Positions 9,846-19,495 of a stretch of DNA of 64,000 nucleotides are shown here, piece after piece. The stretch spans positions 1-64,000 of the forward strand of contig JAHDIK010000008.1 in NCBI GenBank assembly GCA_020630795.1, in the 5' to 3' direction. Origin of the DNA: Colwellia sp. GTDB taxonomy: Bacteria > Pseudomonadota > Gammaproteobacteria > Enterobacterales > Alteromonadaceae. The notes under the pieces were generated by a model. It worked only from the letters and a program-made list of their open reading frames with translations. It had not been told where the DNA came from and did not search any database. Position numbers and translations under genes: made by a program. Numbering within the stretch: the stretch's first letter is position 1; the number at the start of each line of letters is the position of its first letter.

Positions 9846-11054
9846 TTAAGGCGCTTTTATTGCCTGAATATCACCGTTACGTGCTTGTGTGAAAAGTACA
9901 TCATTATGCACAGTAGGTGTAACATGAATACCGCTTGAATCAACTTGTTGACGAGAGACTATTTCTCCCGTTTCACTGTTCAACCAATGTAAATAACCTT
10001 CAAAGTCACCTACAACAATATACTCGCCAAGCTCTGCTGGGCCTGTAACATTGCGATTGGTTAAAGCAAGTTGACTCCATTTTTCTGTACCGCTTAAACG
10101 ATCTAGCGCATACACATGGCCTTTAACATCGGTTAAATAAATATTGTTAGCGCTTATCAATAAATCTGTATGTGATGAATATTGTCTTTTCCAAACAACC
10201 TGACCACTGCGTAAATCGATGGCAACCAAGTTACCACGAGAAGAAATACTATATACGCGGTCGCCAAAAATAACTGGCGATGAGTCAACATCAATAACAC
10301 GTTCAAACTCAGTCGAGCCTGAAGGTTCTCCTACAGGTACAGACCATCCTTGTTGGCCATTATTAATAATATAAACAGTCAGATTTCCATCAGGAGTACC
10401 AACAAAAACACCGCCCGCTGCAATTGCAGGAGAACTAATACCACGTAATGTTAACGATGGTGTGTCTTGTTCTATTTTCCAAAGCTCTTCACCGTTTGAG
10501 GCATTAAACGCTTTTAAAACGCCTGACGCTGTATTTACAACAAGTACGCCTGAGTCAATGGCAGGCGCAGCTAAAACTTCACCTGTTATTTTTTCTTTCC
10601 ATTCAAGCTTTCCTGTTTCAGCATCTAACGCAAATACTTTACCGTTTTCGCTACCGAGAAAAACTTTATTAATACCGGCAATTGGACCACCGCTAATTAG
10701 CGCAGATTCACGGCTTTCAAAAAAGCCGCGGTCTTCTTTATCTTCACGTAAATCGACTTCCCAAAGCGTTTTACCTGTTTCAAGATCTAATGCTGCTACG
10801 TCACCTTCTCGGCTGCTTGTAAATAGTTTGTCGTAAGCAACAATAGGAGAGATTATTGAGAAGTAATCACCTACTCCGCTACCTATACTTTCTTGCCATA
10901 ATACACTTGTATCAAATTGCTGAGTTATCTCAAGTAATTCAGCAGGTTCTGATTCATCAATATCATCAGTTGATGAACAGGCTGTTACACCTAAAGCCAT
11001 TAAACATAGTACAGCTAGTTTCTTATTTAATTTCTTTTTGTCAAAAATTAGCAC
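9846..11054 (-). CDS. bamB: outer membrane assembly lipoprotein BamB
   Basis: Lipoprotein of the BAM complex that inserts beta-barrel proteins into the outer membrane. A lipoprotein signal with lipobox LGVTAC puts the lipidated Cys at residue 26. The rest is an eight-bladed PQQ-like beta-propeller with repeated blades of the form ALD-x-x-TGK-x-x-W (for example ALDLETGKTLWE, ALDAETGKLEWK). Length 402. The frame has no ATG at a usable place, so it begins with GTG at 11054. An overlapping out-of-frame ATG two bases upstream hits a stop after two codons. It is conserved between yfgM and der. Confidence 0.93.
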   Translation of the reverse strand: MLIFDKKKLNKKLAVLCLMALGVTACSSTDDIDESEPAELLEITQQFDTSVLWQESIGSGVGDYFSIISPIVAYDKLFTSSREGDVAALDLETGKTLWEVDLREDKEDRGFFESRESALISGGPIAGINKVFLGSENGKVFALDAETGKLEWKEKITGEVLAAPAIDSGVLVVNTASGVLKAFNASNGEELWKIEQDTPSLTLRGISSPAIAAGGVFVGTPDGNLTVYIINNGQQGWSVPVGEPSGSTEFERVIDVDSSPVIFGDRVYSISSRGNLVAIDLRSGQVVWKRQYSSHTDLLISANNIYLTDVKGHVYALDRLSGTEKWSQLALTNRNVTGPAELGEYIVVGDFEGYLHWLNSETGEIVSRQQVDSSGIHVTPTVHNDVLFTQARNGDIQAIKAP

Positions 11055-11144
11055 ATTAAGATCCGATTATTATTAATAAAACATTTTTTGAGTTTCAATT
11101 CAGACAACAGAATTGATAAAAAAGTCACTCTACATGTTATTTTT

Positions 11145-11780
11145 TTAATTTAACGTAATGTTCTCTGCTAAATCATCTAATTTCATTTGCAAAGCAGGCC
11201 CTGCTTTACCAGCTGTAGCTGCAATTGCTTCTTGATAAGCAGTACGTGCCAACTCTTTTTTATCTTGTAACAAGTACGCATCACCTTTAATTTCTTCAAC
11301 AGAAGCTTTAAACGAAGCAGGTAATGGTGCGTTTAATGTTGTTAACGCCGCATCAATTTTTTCTAACTGAATTTGAACACGAGCTAAACGAACTGTCGCA
11401 ATGGCTTTAATTCCAGCGTCTTTAGATGTTTCAACAGCTGTTGATAAATATTTTTCAACTTGAGCCCAATCTTTATGCGTAGACGCTTGTTTTGCAAGGC
11501 TTAACGCTGTAAGCGTTGAGTAGTTAGACTCTTTATTTTCTGATATAAACTTCTCGCCAGCAGAGAACAAACCTTCTGGATTTTTTTCAGCTGATTCAAC
11601 CAATGTTTGGTATGCATCTGATACCGCTAATTCTTTAGCAAGCTTGTCGTCTTTATACACGTTAAAACCGATAAAGCCCGCGAAACCAATAACAAGGCCA
11701 GCAATAATTGCGTTACCATTTTTTTGCCAGTAGCTTTTAATTGCTTCTACTTGTTGTTCTTCAGTTTGATAAATTTCCAC
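11145..11780 (-). CDS. yfgM: YfgM family periplasmic chaperone/TPR protein
   Basis: Single-pass inner-membrane protein with a periplasmic tetratricopeptide domain. In E. coli YfgM associates with the SecYEG translocon and PpiD and helps transfer of outer-membrane proteins. Here residues 22-40 (the AIIAGLVIGFAGFIGFNVY segment) form the membrane anchor and the remaining 170 residues are TPR-like helices. Length 211, as expected. It starts with GTG, with AAGGGA six bases upstream. It sits nine bases after hisS and before bamB, matching the conserved operon. Confidence 0.92.
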   Translation of the reverse strand: MEIYQTEEQQVEAIKSYWQKNGNAIIAGLVIGFAGFIGFNVYKDDKLAKELAVSDAYQTLVESAEKNPEGLFSAGEKFISENKESNYSTLTALSLAKQASTHKDWAQVEKYLSTAVETSKDAGIKAIATVRLARVQIQLEKIDAALTTLNAPLPASFKASVEEIKGDAYLLQDKKELARTAYQEAIAATAGKAGPALQMKLDDLAENITLN

Positions 11781-11789
11781 AACGTTCCC

Positions 11790-13064
11790 TTAAATTAATT
11801 TTTCGAGTAAATTTGGCACTTGATCAAATGCCAAACTTTCTTGTTCGTTTTGCCCACGAAGATATTTTATTGTTACTTTTTGTTCTTGTAGCTCGTTTTC
11901 ACCTAATATTATGGCTACTTGAGCACCAGACTTATCTGCGCGCTTCATTTGTTTTTTCATATTACCGCCTCCACAATGATTTTGTAAGCGACAATCTGGC
12001 ACTGCGTCGCGCCATTGTTCAGCTAGTTGATATGCACTTAGCTCAACACTATCCCCAAGCATAATAAAGTAAGCGTCAACTTGAGGACGTACATTATTGA
12101 CCTTTTCAAGGCTAGTTAACATCAGTACAAGTCGTTCAATACCTAACGCAAAACCAAACCCTGGTGTTGATTTACCACCTAACTGCTCTACAAGTCCATC
12201 ATAACGTCCACCGGCACAAATTGTACCTTGAGCGCCTAAACTACTCGTAACCCATTCAAATACTGTACGGTTATAATAATCTAAACCGCGAACTAACTTG
12301 TCGTTTAGTTCATATTCAATACCAAGAGAGTCTAATCGACGACAAACTTGTGCAAAGTGTTCTTTAGACTCTTCACCAAAATAATCTGATAATCTTGGTG
12401 CACCAACAAGTGCTTCTTGTACAGCAGGATTTTTACTATCAAGAACACGTAATGGATTAGTTAGCATTCTACGCTTACTGTCTTCATCAAGCTGTTCTTC
12501 TCGCTCAGTTAAGAATGCAACGAGAGCGTCACGATATTCCGCTCGTTCTTCATTTGAACCTAACGAATTTAGCTCAAGTGTTACGTGTTCATTAATACCT
12601 AGCTCTTTCCACAATCGTGCGGTTAGAGAGATAACTTCCGCATCTATATCTGGTGTGGCAATACCAAAAGCTTCTAAACCAAATTGGTGGAATTGTCTGT
12701 AACGGCCTTTTTGAGGTCGCTCATGTCTGAACATTGGTCCCATGTACCATAAACGTTGTTCTTGGTTATACAGTAAACCATTTTGGTTGGCTGCACGTAC
12801 ACATGGCGCTGTTCCTTCTGGACGTAACGTTAAGCTATCGCCATTACGATCATCAAAGGTATACATTTCTTTTTCAACAATATCAGTTACTTCACCAATA
12901 GAGCGTTTAAATAATGCAGTAGATTCAACGATCGGCATTCTGATTTCCGCAAAACCATAATTACTCGCTACTCGTCTAAGAACTGACTCAACCATCTGCC
13001 AAATATTGGTTTCAGACGGTAAACAATCATTCATACCTCTAACTGCTTGAATTGTTTTACTCAC
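11790..13064 (-). CDS. hisS: histidyl-tRNA synthetase
   Basis: Class II aminoacyl-tRNA synthetase that charges tRNA-His. Start region [10 protein letters not shown], class II motif 2 ([24 protein letters not shown]), the histidine-specific signature [12 protein letters not shown], and motif 3 ([11 protein letters not shown]) are all present. A C-terminal anticodon-binding domain follows. Length 424, the same as E. coli. It begins the hisS-yfgM-bamB-der unit, with a TATAAT promoter and GC-rich discriminator about 50 bases upstream. Confidence 0.98.
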   Translation of the reverse strand: MSKTIQAVRGMNDCLPSETNIWQMVESVLRRVASNYGFAEIRMPIVESTALFKRSIGEVTDIVEKEMYTFDDRNGDSLTLRPEGTAPCVRAANQNGLLYNQEQRLWYMGPMFRHERPQKGRYRQFHQFGLEAFGIATPDIDAEVISLTARLWKELGINEHVTLELNSLGSNEERAEYRDALVAFLTEREEQLDEDSKRRMLTNPLRVLDSKNPAVQEALVGAPRLSDYFGEESKEHFAQVCRRLDSLGIEYELNDKLVRGLDYYNRTVFEWVTSSLGAQGTICAGGRYDGLVEQLGGKSTPGFGFALGIERLVLMLTSLEKVNNVRPQVDAYFIMLGDSVELSAYQLAEQWRDAVPDCRLQNHCGGGNMKKQMKRADKSGAQVAIILGENELQEQKVTIKYLRGQNEQESLAFDQVPNLLEKLI

Positions 13065-13111
13065 TAAGGAAATTCTCTCTAACTCATTCGGGATTGCTAA
13101 ATACTGCGCGC

Positions 13112-13140
13112 ATTATAGGCGCATTAGGGGAAAACGTAAA
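13112..13140 (-). promoter_or_regulatory. hisS promoter with GC-rich discriminator
   Basis: On the minus strand, TTTACG (13135-13140) and a perfect TATAAT (13112-13117) are separated by 17 bases. The -10 is followed directly by GCGCGC. GC-rich discriminators are typical of promoters repressed by ppGpp/DksA in the stringent response, which would fit a translation gene. Confidence 0.6.
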
Positions 13141-13163
13141 CGATGACGTATTCTCTCTGCGTA

Positions 13164-14282
13164 TTACTCGACTTCTTTCACATCAATCGCATTGGCTTTA
13201 TCTAAAAGTTTGGCTTTTGCACGAATGCGAGTTTCAAGTTGATCAACCAAGTTGTCGTTATCGAAACGTTCTTTCTGGCGCACGCCATCAAGATAAAAGC
13301 CGCTTTTCTTACTACTACCCGTTAAACCTAGGTCAGAAACTGTCGCTTCTCCTGGTCCATTAACAATACAACCAATAATAGATACATCCATTGGTGTCAT
13401 AATGTCTTCAATACGCTGCTCTAACGCATTAACTGTTGAAATAACATCGAATTCTTGACGAGAACAACTAGGGCACGCAATTAAGTTAATACCTCGGCTT
13501 CGAAGTTTAAGCGATTTTAATATGTCGAACCCTACTTTAATTTCTTCCACAGGGTCAGCAGCCAACGACACTCGTAATGTGTCGCCAATTCCTTCTGATA
13601 ACAACATACCAAGACCGACAGATGATTTAACTGAACCAGAGCGCAAACCACCCGCTTCAGTAATACCTAAATGAAGTGGGTTATCAATTTGTTTAGCTAA
13701 TAAGCGATAAGCTCCTACTGCTAAGAATACATCAGAGGCTTTTACACTCACTTTAAAGTCTTGGAAATCAAGTCTGTCTAGAATATCGACATGACGCATG
13801 GCTGACTCTAAAAGCGCTTCTGGTGTTGGCTCATTGTATTTTTCTTGAATATCTTTTTCTAAAGAACCACCATTTACACCAATACGAATAGGAATATTGT
13901 TGTCTCTAGCCGCTTGAACTACCGCGCGTATACGCTCTTCTTTACCAATATTACCTGGATTGATGCGTAAACAGTCAGCCCCGTATTCAGCAACCTTTAA
14001 AGCAATGCGATAATCAAAATGAATGTCTGTAACTAAAGGAACTTTCACTTGTTTTTTAATTTCTTTAAACGCTTCCGCCGCATCCATTGTTGGCACACTT
14101 ACTCTAACAATATCTGCCCCAACAGCTTCTAAAGACTTAATTTGAGCAACCGTAGCTTCAATATCGGTCGTTAGCGTGTTAGTCATAGACTGCACCGTAA
14201 TTGGCGCATCGCCACCAACTGGCACATTTCCTACCATAATTTGGCGGGACTTACGTCGAATAATAGGTGATTCTTTAAACAT
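13164..14282 (-). CDS. ispG: 4-hydroxy-3-methylbut-2-en-1-yl diphosphate synthase
   Basis: Penultimate enzyme of the non-mevalonate (MEP) isoprenoid pathway, converting MEcPP to HMBPP using a 4Fe-4S cluster and flavodoxin or ferredoxin electrons. The TIM-barrel N domain opens with [20 protein letters not shown]. The C-terminal cluster ligands are seen in CPSCSR and [10 protein letters not shown]. Length 372, identical to E. coli. It lies between rodZ (21 bases upstream) and hisS, the conserved order. Confidence 0.97.
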   Translation of the reverse strand: MFKESPIIRRKSRQIMVGNVPVGGDAPITVQSMTNTLTTDIEATVAQIKSLEAVGADIVRVSVPTMDAAEAFKEIKKQVKVPLVTDIHFDYRIALKVAEYGADCLRINPGNIGKEERIRAVVQAARDNNIPIRIGVNGGSLEKDIQEKYNEPTPEALLESAMRHVDILDRLDFQDFKVSVKASDVFLAVGAYRLLAKQIDNPLHLGITEAGGLRSGSVKSSVGLGMLLSEGIGDTLRVSLAADPVEEIKVGFDILKSLKLRSRGINLIACPSCSRQEFDVISTVNALEQRIEDIMTPMDVSIIGCIVNGPGEATVSDLGLTGSSKKSGFYLDGVRQKERFDNDNLVDQLETRIRAKAKLLDKANAIDVKEVE

Positions 14283-14303
14283 AATAATTCTTTATATGAT
14301 GAG

Positions 14304-15236
14304 TTACGTGGTTTCTGGTGAAAGCGGTAATGTAAATTTACTAATATGTCCTTCTCTAAACGCAGACATATCTATACGCTCACCATTAAAATTAATTTCT
14401 ACAAGCTCTGGCTTACCAATTGTTACGTTCAAAGGAGGTTTACCCTCAATGGTCATAACATACCCTGCTTTTTTAATTCCCCAAGCGATACGTTCGCCCG
14501 TTGAATCATATATATTTACCCAACAATCGCCAGAAAATGAAAATACGGTAGTGATAGGCAAGTCAATAGCAGCTGCCTGAGTGTCTATCGCTGTACTTTC
14601 AAGCGCTGAAATTTGCACATTCGACTCTTCTTTAGCATTGTCGATGATAGATTCTGTGTTTTGCACACTTTGAGCTTCTTCCGAGGTTACCTCAACGTTT
14701 GCGAGGTTATCGCTGTTGGTATTGTCTGGATTTTCAACAGGCTCTACCGACGAAGGTTCAGGCAATACTTCTTTAGTTTGCTCTATATGTAAATCGCTTT
14801 GTGATAACGAGCTTCCATTATTGTCTTGTAACCACCACATCATTGTTAAGCCAACAAACACAGCTAAAATGGCGTAAGTTATCCACATTAACATACTGTT
14901 TTGAGCTCGCTTAAAAGTACTACGAGAAAAGCTCTGCATTTTCGCGTGATTTTCTTGCAATAAATTCAGGTTTTCGTAGCTTTCAATAATCGATTCTGGT
15001 GACAAACCTACCAATTTTGCATAGTTTTTCAGATAACCACGATTGTATGTATCAGGTAATGATTTATCGAAAACATCTAACTCGATATTTTCGACAAGTA
15101 CTGACCTAAAATTCAGCCTACTCGCAACATCTTCTACACTGAGGTTTAGCTTTTTTCGCGCTTCAGACAATAAACTACCGGGGCCAACAACGTCTGTAAG
15201 CTCTTCTATTTCTGCATCTACTTGATTGTTACTCAT
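14304..15236 (-). CDS. rodZ: cytoskeleton protein RodZ
   Basis: Bitopic membrane protein that anchors MreB filaments and keeps rod shape. A Cro/C1-type HTH domain occupies residues 18-88 (LLSEARKKLNLSVEDVASRL..., the MreB-binding face), a basic juxtamembrane segment and one membrane helix follow at about 115-135. A Ser/Glu/Asn-rich periplasmic linker leads to a C-terminal beta-rich DUF4115 domain (about 225-305, with WVNIYDSTGERIAWGIKKAG). Length 310. It is ten bases downstream of pilW, so the two are probably cotranscribed. Confidence 0.93.
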   Translation of the reverse strand: MSNNQVDAEIEELTDVVGPGSLLSEARKKLNLSVEDVASRLNFRSVLVENIELDVFDKSLPDTYNRGYLKNYAKLVGLSPESIIESYENLNLLQENHAKMQSFSRSTFKRAQNSMLMWITYAILAVFVGLTMMWWLQDNNGSSLSQSDLHIEQTKEVLPEPSSVEPVENPDNTNSDNLANVEVTSEEAQSVQNTESIIDNAKEESNVQISALESTAIDTQAAAIDLPITTVFSFSGDCWVNIYDSTGERIAWGIKKAGYVMTIEGKPPLNVTIGKPELVEINFNGERIDMSAFREGHISKFTLPLSPETT

Positions 15237-15246
15237 CTAACTAAAC

Positions 15247-16680
15247 TCATTGTGCTTTGAGTGCTTTTTTAGGGTCAGCTAAATAGATAACATTACCAAT
15301 TTTAAGTACTTGAGTGCGTTTAAAACCATTCCAGCGTTCAATTTTATACATTTTAATATTGTACCGCTTAGAGATTGAAAACAAACTATCGCCTTTAGCT
15401 ACAACATGAATAGGTAAGGTCAACATTTTATGGCCTTGGTCATTTACTGTTGTTTTAGCTTTAACCAAGGTCTCTGTTTTTTGTTCTTCTACGTTGTTAG
15501 TGACAGCTTCTGTAGTCGTTTCATCTTTATCATTTAGCGTATCAGCAATCTTGTCCACTTTGTTTTGTGAAGATGATTCTATTTCGTCAACACTATCAGA
15601 GTTAACAAACGGAGAAACTTTATCGATAGTACTTTCAATTGCATTATCAACAGCTCGAGTTGAAGTTGTTGGGTTATTATCGACTAATGTAGTTTCTTGA
15701 ATGGCAATAGACTCTTGCTTCACTTTTTCCGTAAGCGCTGTCACCTCTGAGGTAGGTACTGGTTTAGGCGCTTTCTTTAATGATATACCCGTTTTTTTAT
15801 TTGGCGATAAAACCATAACGCGCTTCTTAGGCTTATTTTGGTTTATGCCACCAGCTAGTCGGTATTCGGTTGCTAAATCGTCTGCTTCAATATGTTTTAA
15901 TTCGTTTAAAATATATTGCTTTGCTTCGTATGAATTTGGAAACATTTTTACCAACATACCAGCATAATTATTAGCAACACGTTTATTGTTTACTTTTTCA
16001 AACGTTTTATACGCTAGTGCTAACGCATTAGGCGTAAATCGGCGAGTTGATTTTTCGTATCGGCGTAAATAAACCTGAGCTTCATCATAATTACCCATCG
16101 CGTATTGTAAACGTAACATTTGCAATAAGGCTGACGAACTACCCGGGCTATGAGAAATAGACTTAGCAAGATACATTTCAGACTTTTCAAATAATCTAGC
16201 TTCTAGCTGACAAAGCGCTAAGTTTTCATAACTTTTTGAAACAAGGGTATAACTAGGTACAGCAATTGCTTTTAACATTTGCTGTTCAGACTCTGCATAA
16301 CGTTCTTTTTTACATAAGAACACGCCATAGTTATTCAACGTATCGGCATCTTCTGGGTCTAATGAAAGTGCTTTCTCATAAGCAACAATCGCCTGTTCCG
16401 GCTCTTCAACAGCATCATAATAATGTGCATAAGCAGTGTAAACTTGAGTTAAATTAGGCGCAAAACGTTTCGCCTTTTCTAAGTTTATTTTTGCTTGCGT
16501 TGTATTACCCATTTTTAGGTAACCCATCGCAAGTGAGATGCGTGTAACGGCTATTTCGTTATTGGTAGAATTATTTTCAATAACAGGGCTATCTGCATTG
16601 TTTTCATAACTTTGCGTCACACAACCAGACAACAGTGAGGAGACTAGGCTTGCTGCTATTAAATGTTGAATTTTAATCAT
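15247..16680 (-). CDS. pilW: type IV pilus biogenesis/stability lipoprotein PilW (PilF) with C-terminal LysM
   Basis: An outer-membrane lipoprotein pilotin that helps the PilQ secretin assemble type IV pili. The lipobox LLSGC places the lipidated Cys at residue 20. Tetratricopeptide repeats fill about residues 45-270, including LSLDPEDADTLNNYGVFL. Unusually, the protein continues with a low-complexity Ser/Thr/Glu linker and ends in a LysM peptidoglycan-binding domain (about 424-470, VVAKGDSLFSISKRYNIK). PilW/PilF is normally near 250 residues; this is 477. Position between rlmN and rodZ is the conserved one, supporting the pilW call. Confidence 0.88.
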   Translation of the reverse strand: MIKIQHLIAASLVSSLLSGCVTQSYENNADSPVIENNSTNNEIAVTRISLAMGYLKMGNTTQAKINLEKAKRFAPNLTQVYTAYAHYYDAVEEPEQAIVAYEKALSLDPEDADTLNNYGVFLCKKERYAESEQQMLKAIAVPSYTLVSKSYENLALCQLEARLFEKSEMYLAKSISHSPGSSSALLQMLRLQYAMGNYDEAQVYLRRYEKSTRRFTPNALALAYKTFEKVNNKRVANNYAGMLVKMFPNSYEAKQYILNELKHIEADDLATEYRLAGGINQNKPKKRVMVLSPNKKTGISLKKAPKPVPTSEVTALTEKVKQESIAIQETTLVDNNPTTSTRAVDNAIESTIDKVSPFVNSDSVDEIESSSQNKVDKIADTLNDKDETTTEAVTNNVEEQKTETLVKAKTTVNDQGHKMLTLPIHVVAKGDSLFSISKRYNIKMYKIERWNGFKRTQVLKIGNVIYLADPKKALKAQ

Positions 16681-16734
16681 ACGAGTACTAAGTCACTTTC
16701 CATTTATTATTATTACACACGCATCATAACCATA

Positions 16735-17892
16735 TCAGACAACTTTTACTGAAATTTCTGAAGCTTTTGATGATTTATTTTCGTTGTTTTGAGATGTTCT
16801 CTTAGTACGGTCAAGCACATCTCCCGCTAATTGCCCACATGCAGCATCAATGTCATCGCCACGTGTTCGGCGAGTAATAACCGTTAAACCATAACTTTGT
16901 AAAACTTTGTCAAAACGATCAATACGTGAATTACTTGAGCGTTTATACGGTGAACCTGGATAAGGATTAAACGGAATTAAATTAATTTTACTCGGTAAAT
17001 CTTTTAACGCGATAGCTAATTCGTGAGCTTGTTCTGTACTGTCGTTAACATGATCAAGCATTACGTATTCAATGGTTGCCTGTTTATTAGCTTTCGAACC
17101 TTCTACGTATCGACCAGCAGCAGCTAAAAACTCTTCTAACGGGTACTTTTTATTAATAGGAACGAGTTCATCACGCAACGCATTATTTGGCGCATGAACT
17201 GAAATTGCGAGAGCACAATCAATTTTTTCTTTTAACATGTCTAATGCAGGTACAACGCCCGATGTACTAACCGTTACTCGACGTTTTGACAACCCATAAC
17301 CTAAATCGTTTAGCATTGTATCTAACGCGGGGATGAGGTTTTTCATATTCAATAATGGCTCACCCATTCCCATCATTACAATGTTAGTAATAGGACGTTT
17401 ACCAGCAATACGAGTAGCACCAATATCGTTGGCAACACGCCAAACTTGGCCAATAATCTCTGCCATTGATAGGTTACGGTTAAAGCCTTGTTGAGCAGTT
17501 GAACAAAACGTACACTCCAATGCACAACCAACTTGAGATGATACACACAATGTTGCCCTATCGTTTTCAGGGATCCACACGGTTTCAACTTCTTGTCCGC
17601 CTTCTAAGCGAAGTGCGTATTTAATCGTTCCATCTTTAGATACTTGTTTTTCAGAAATTTCAGGCGCAACAATTTCCGCGTTGCGTTGAAGTTTTTCGCG
17701 CAATTTTTTGTTGATATTGGTCATCAGCTCAAAGTCAGAGTAACCGAAGTGATAAATCCATTTCATGAGCTGGTCTGCTCTAAATGGCTTTTCACCTAGT
17801 GATGCTAAATACTCGCGCATCATTTGATGGTCTAAATTAAGTAGATTCACTTTTTTAATAGACTTAGGTACAACTTCTGCCACTTCGCTCAT
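16735..17892 (-). CDS. rlmN: 23S rRNA/tRNA adenine-C2 methyltransferase RlmN
   Basis: Radical-SAM enzyme that methylates C2 of A2503 in 23S rRNA and of A37 in some tRNAs. The 4Fe-4S cluster motif CxxxCxxC is at Cys123, Cys127 and Cys130 ([10 protein letters not shown]). The C-terminal catalytic cysteine lies in [13 protein letters not shown]. Other signatures are MGMGEPLLN and [12 protein letters not shown]. Length 385, with a short basic C-terminal tail. It sits between ndk and pilW, as in most gammaproteobacteria. Confidence 0.97.
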   Translation of the reverse strand: MSEVAEVVPKSIKKVNLLNLDHQMMREYLASLGEKPFRADQLMKWIYHFGYSDFELMTNINKKLREKLQRNAEIVAPEISEKQVSKDGTIKYALRLEGGQEVETVWIPENDRATLCVSSQVGCALECTFCSTAQQGFNRNLSMAEIIGQVWRVANDIGATRIAGKRPITNIVMMGMGEPLLNMKNLIPALDTMLNDLGYGLSKRRVTVSTSGVVPALDMLKEKIDCALAISVHAPNNALRDELVPINKKYPLEEFLAAAGRYVEGSKANKQATIEYVMLDHVNDSTEQAHELAIALKDLPSKINLIPFNPYPGSPYKRSSNSRIDRFDKVLQSYGLTVITRRTRGDDIDAACGQLAGDVLDRTKRTSQNNENKSSKASEISVKVV

Positions 17893-18052
17893 GATAAATT
17901 TATCTCAAAAAACATGTTAAAAAAGCACTAAAACAGGTATTACGCCTAATTTAGTGTCATCGGTTAAAGCATTTTCAGCTTTAATAGTAATAGTCAGTAT
18001 TCTACGTAAAAACACTCAATATTAATATTTTATTCAAATAGCCAAAACAACA

Positions 18053-18086
18053 AAAGGATTTTACCGATAACTCAGTAAAATCCTTT
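18053..18086 (-). terminator. Terminator downstream of ndk
   Basis: A 12-bp perfect stem, AAAGGATTTTAC (18053-18064)/GTAAAATCCTTT (18075-18086), with a 10-base loop is followed by a T-rich stretch on the minus strand. It lies 44 bases past the ndk stop and separates ndk from rlmN. Confidence 0.8.
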
Positions 18087-18129
18087 ACGCTTATATCTTA
18101 TGAAATCGCCGTATTGACGATCATTTATA

Positions 18130-18561
18130 TTAACGTGTGCGAGGACAAATCTCTTCTTCAGAGAAGAAGTACGCGATTTCACGTGCTGCTGATTCTAAAG
18201 CATCAGAACCGTGACATGCGTTTTCGTCAATTGAATTAGCGTAGTCAGCACGTAAAGTACCAGCTAGCGCTTCTGCAGGGTTAGTGGCACCCATGATTTC
18301 ACGATTTTTAAGAACAGCGTTTTCGCCTTCTAAAACTTGAACCATTACAGGACCAGAAGTCATAAATTCAACTAAAGCACCGAAAAATGGACGCTCGCTA
18401 TGTTCAGCGTAAAAACCTTCAGCTTTTTCTTTGCTTAAGTGAACCATTTTAGAAGCAACAATTTTTAAGTTTGCAGTTTCGAAACGGTTGTAGATTTGAC
18501 CGATAACATTTTTAGCTACAGCATCTGGTTTTACAATTGAAAAAGTACGTTCGATAGCCAT
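18130..18561 (-). CDS. ndk: nucleoside diphosphate kinase
   Basis: Transfers the gamma phosphate from ATP to other nucleoside diphosphates through a phosphohistidine. The active-site signature N-A-C-H-G-S-D carries His117. The N-terminal [15 protein letters not shown] is characteristic. Length 143, the same as E. coli. Preceded by a good GAGGG ribosome binding site and by a TATAAT-CGCGCC promoter element at about 18605. Confidence 0.98.
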   Translation of the reverse strand: MAIERTFSIVKPDAVAKNVIGQIYNRFETANLKIVASKMVHLSKEKAEGFYAEHSERPFFGALVEFMTSGPVMVQVLEGENAVLKNREIMGATNPAEALAGTLRADYANSIDENACHGSDALESAAREIAYFFSEEEICPRTR

Positions 18562-18599
18562 TATAGCCCTCTCATTTTGATTAACAGTATAAAATTTTG

Positions 18600-18610
18600 G
18601 CGCGATTATA
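18600..18610 (-). promoter_or_regulatory. ndk promoter -10 with GC-rich discriminator
   Basis: On the minus strand a perfect TATAAT (18605-18610) is followed by CGCGCC, like the hisS promoter. The -35 region is weak. The GC-rich discriminator again suggests growth-rate or stringent control. Confidence 0.45.
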
Positions 18611-18763
18611 GACGAAATAAACCAAAAAAACTAATGTTATCCAAAACACGTAATATGATTGTAAAGATTACAGCATGCCATTCTGAATGGTTATATTAAG
18701 AACCTAAATAACTATTCATAAAATAGTATTCAAACAACAGCATAATACTGTTAAGAGTTGCGT

Positions 18764-19234
18764 TTACACATCTAGAATTTTTTTAATGTCTTCAGTGATT
18801 TGGTCAATACTATCAACACTTGCCGGAGCAATAAATATAGTATCATCGCCAGCTAAAGTACCCAGAATACCAGCTGACTCACCCATACTGTCTAACATAC
18901 GAGAAATTAAAGGAGCACCGCCAATACCTGTTTTCACAATAATTTGCATGCCGTTGTGCTTTACACTCACAACAACAGATTGAATCGCTTGTTTCGTTTT
19001 AGGAACGGCTAGCTCGTCTGGTAATATATAAACGACTTGGCTAGAGGCATTTCTCATTTTTACTGCGCCTAACTTTGACAGTAAACGAGATATTTTAGCC
19101 TGAGACATATTGTCAAACCCGTGTTCAGCAAGTGCATCCGCAAGCTGGCTTTGTGATCCGTAACATTGATCTTTTAACAAACCTTTAAACGTTTGGATTA
19201 AGGCTGACTCATTTTTTTTTCGACTGCTTAGCAT
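18764..19234 (-). CDS. argR: arginine repressor
   Basis: Hexameric arginine-responsive repressor of arginine biosynthesis. The N-terminal winged helix (about 10-75, GSQSQLADALAEHGF and ISRLLSKLGAVK) binds ARG boxes. The C-terminal oligomerisation/arginine-binding domain carries GTLAGDDTIFIAP with the Asp pair that contacts arginine. I chose ATG at 19234 (156 residues, the E. coli length); an in-frame GTG lies two codons upstream. In many gammaproteobacteria argR faces mdh. Here the divergent neighbour is a TonB-dependent receptor, so the region was rearranged or mdh lies elsewhere. Confidence 0.95.
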   Translation of the reverse strand: MLSSRKKNESALIQTFKGLLKDQCYGSQSQLADALAEHGFDNMSQAKISRLLSKLGAVKMRNASSQVVYILPDELAVPKTKQAIQSVVVSVKHNGMQIIVKTGIGGAPLISRMLDSMGESAGILGTLAGDDTIFIAPASVDSIDQITEDIKKILDV

Positions 19235-19495
19235 ATTCACTCTATAGCGGGGTTAACTTCCATTTCATTATAATAGTAAATTTCATTCATTAAAAACAGC
19301 TAAGTATTTATTCAATAGTTAAAATGGTATCCGTATGGTTACTTTTCACACCAAATTACACGTGCATAATCAAAAGCTAATATAGGTTTTAACGATTTTT
19401 TACATTTCCAAACATATCTCGAACATTTAAAGCACTGAACCTTACACCTTATTCATGAACAATATACTCATTAAAACATCACGATAGAATTTCGC

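Noticed and set aside
10462..10836. 124-codon plus-strand open frame inside bamB
   Set aside because: Serine-rich antisense frame of a well-supported gene, with no start signal or family resemblance.
19270..19325. ARG boxes upstream of argR
   Set aside because: Two ATTCA half-sites are present but their partners are degenerate and spaced 2-3 bases apart instead of 4; too weak to report.
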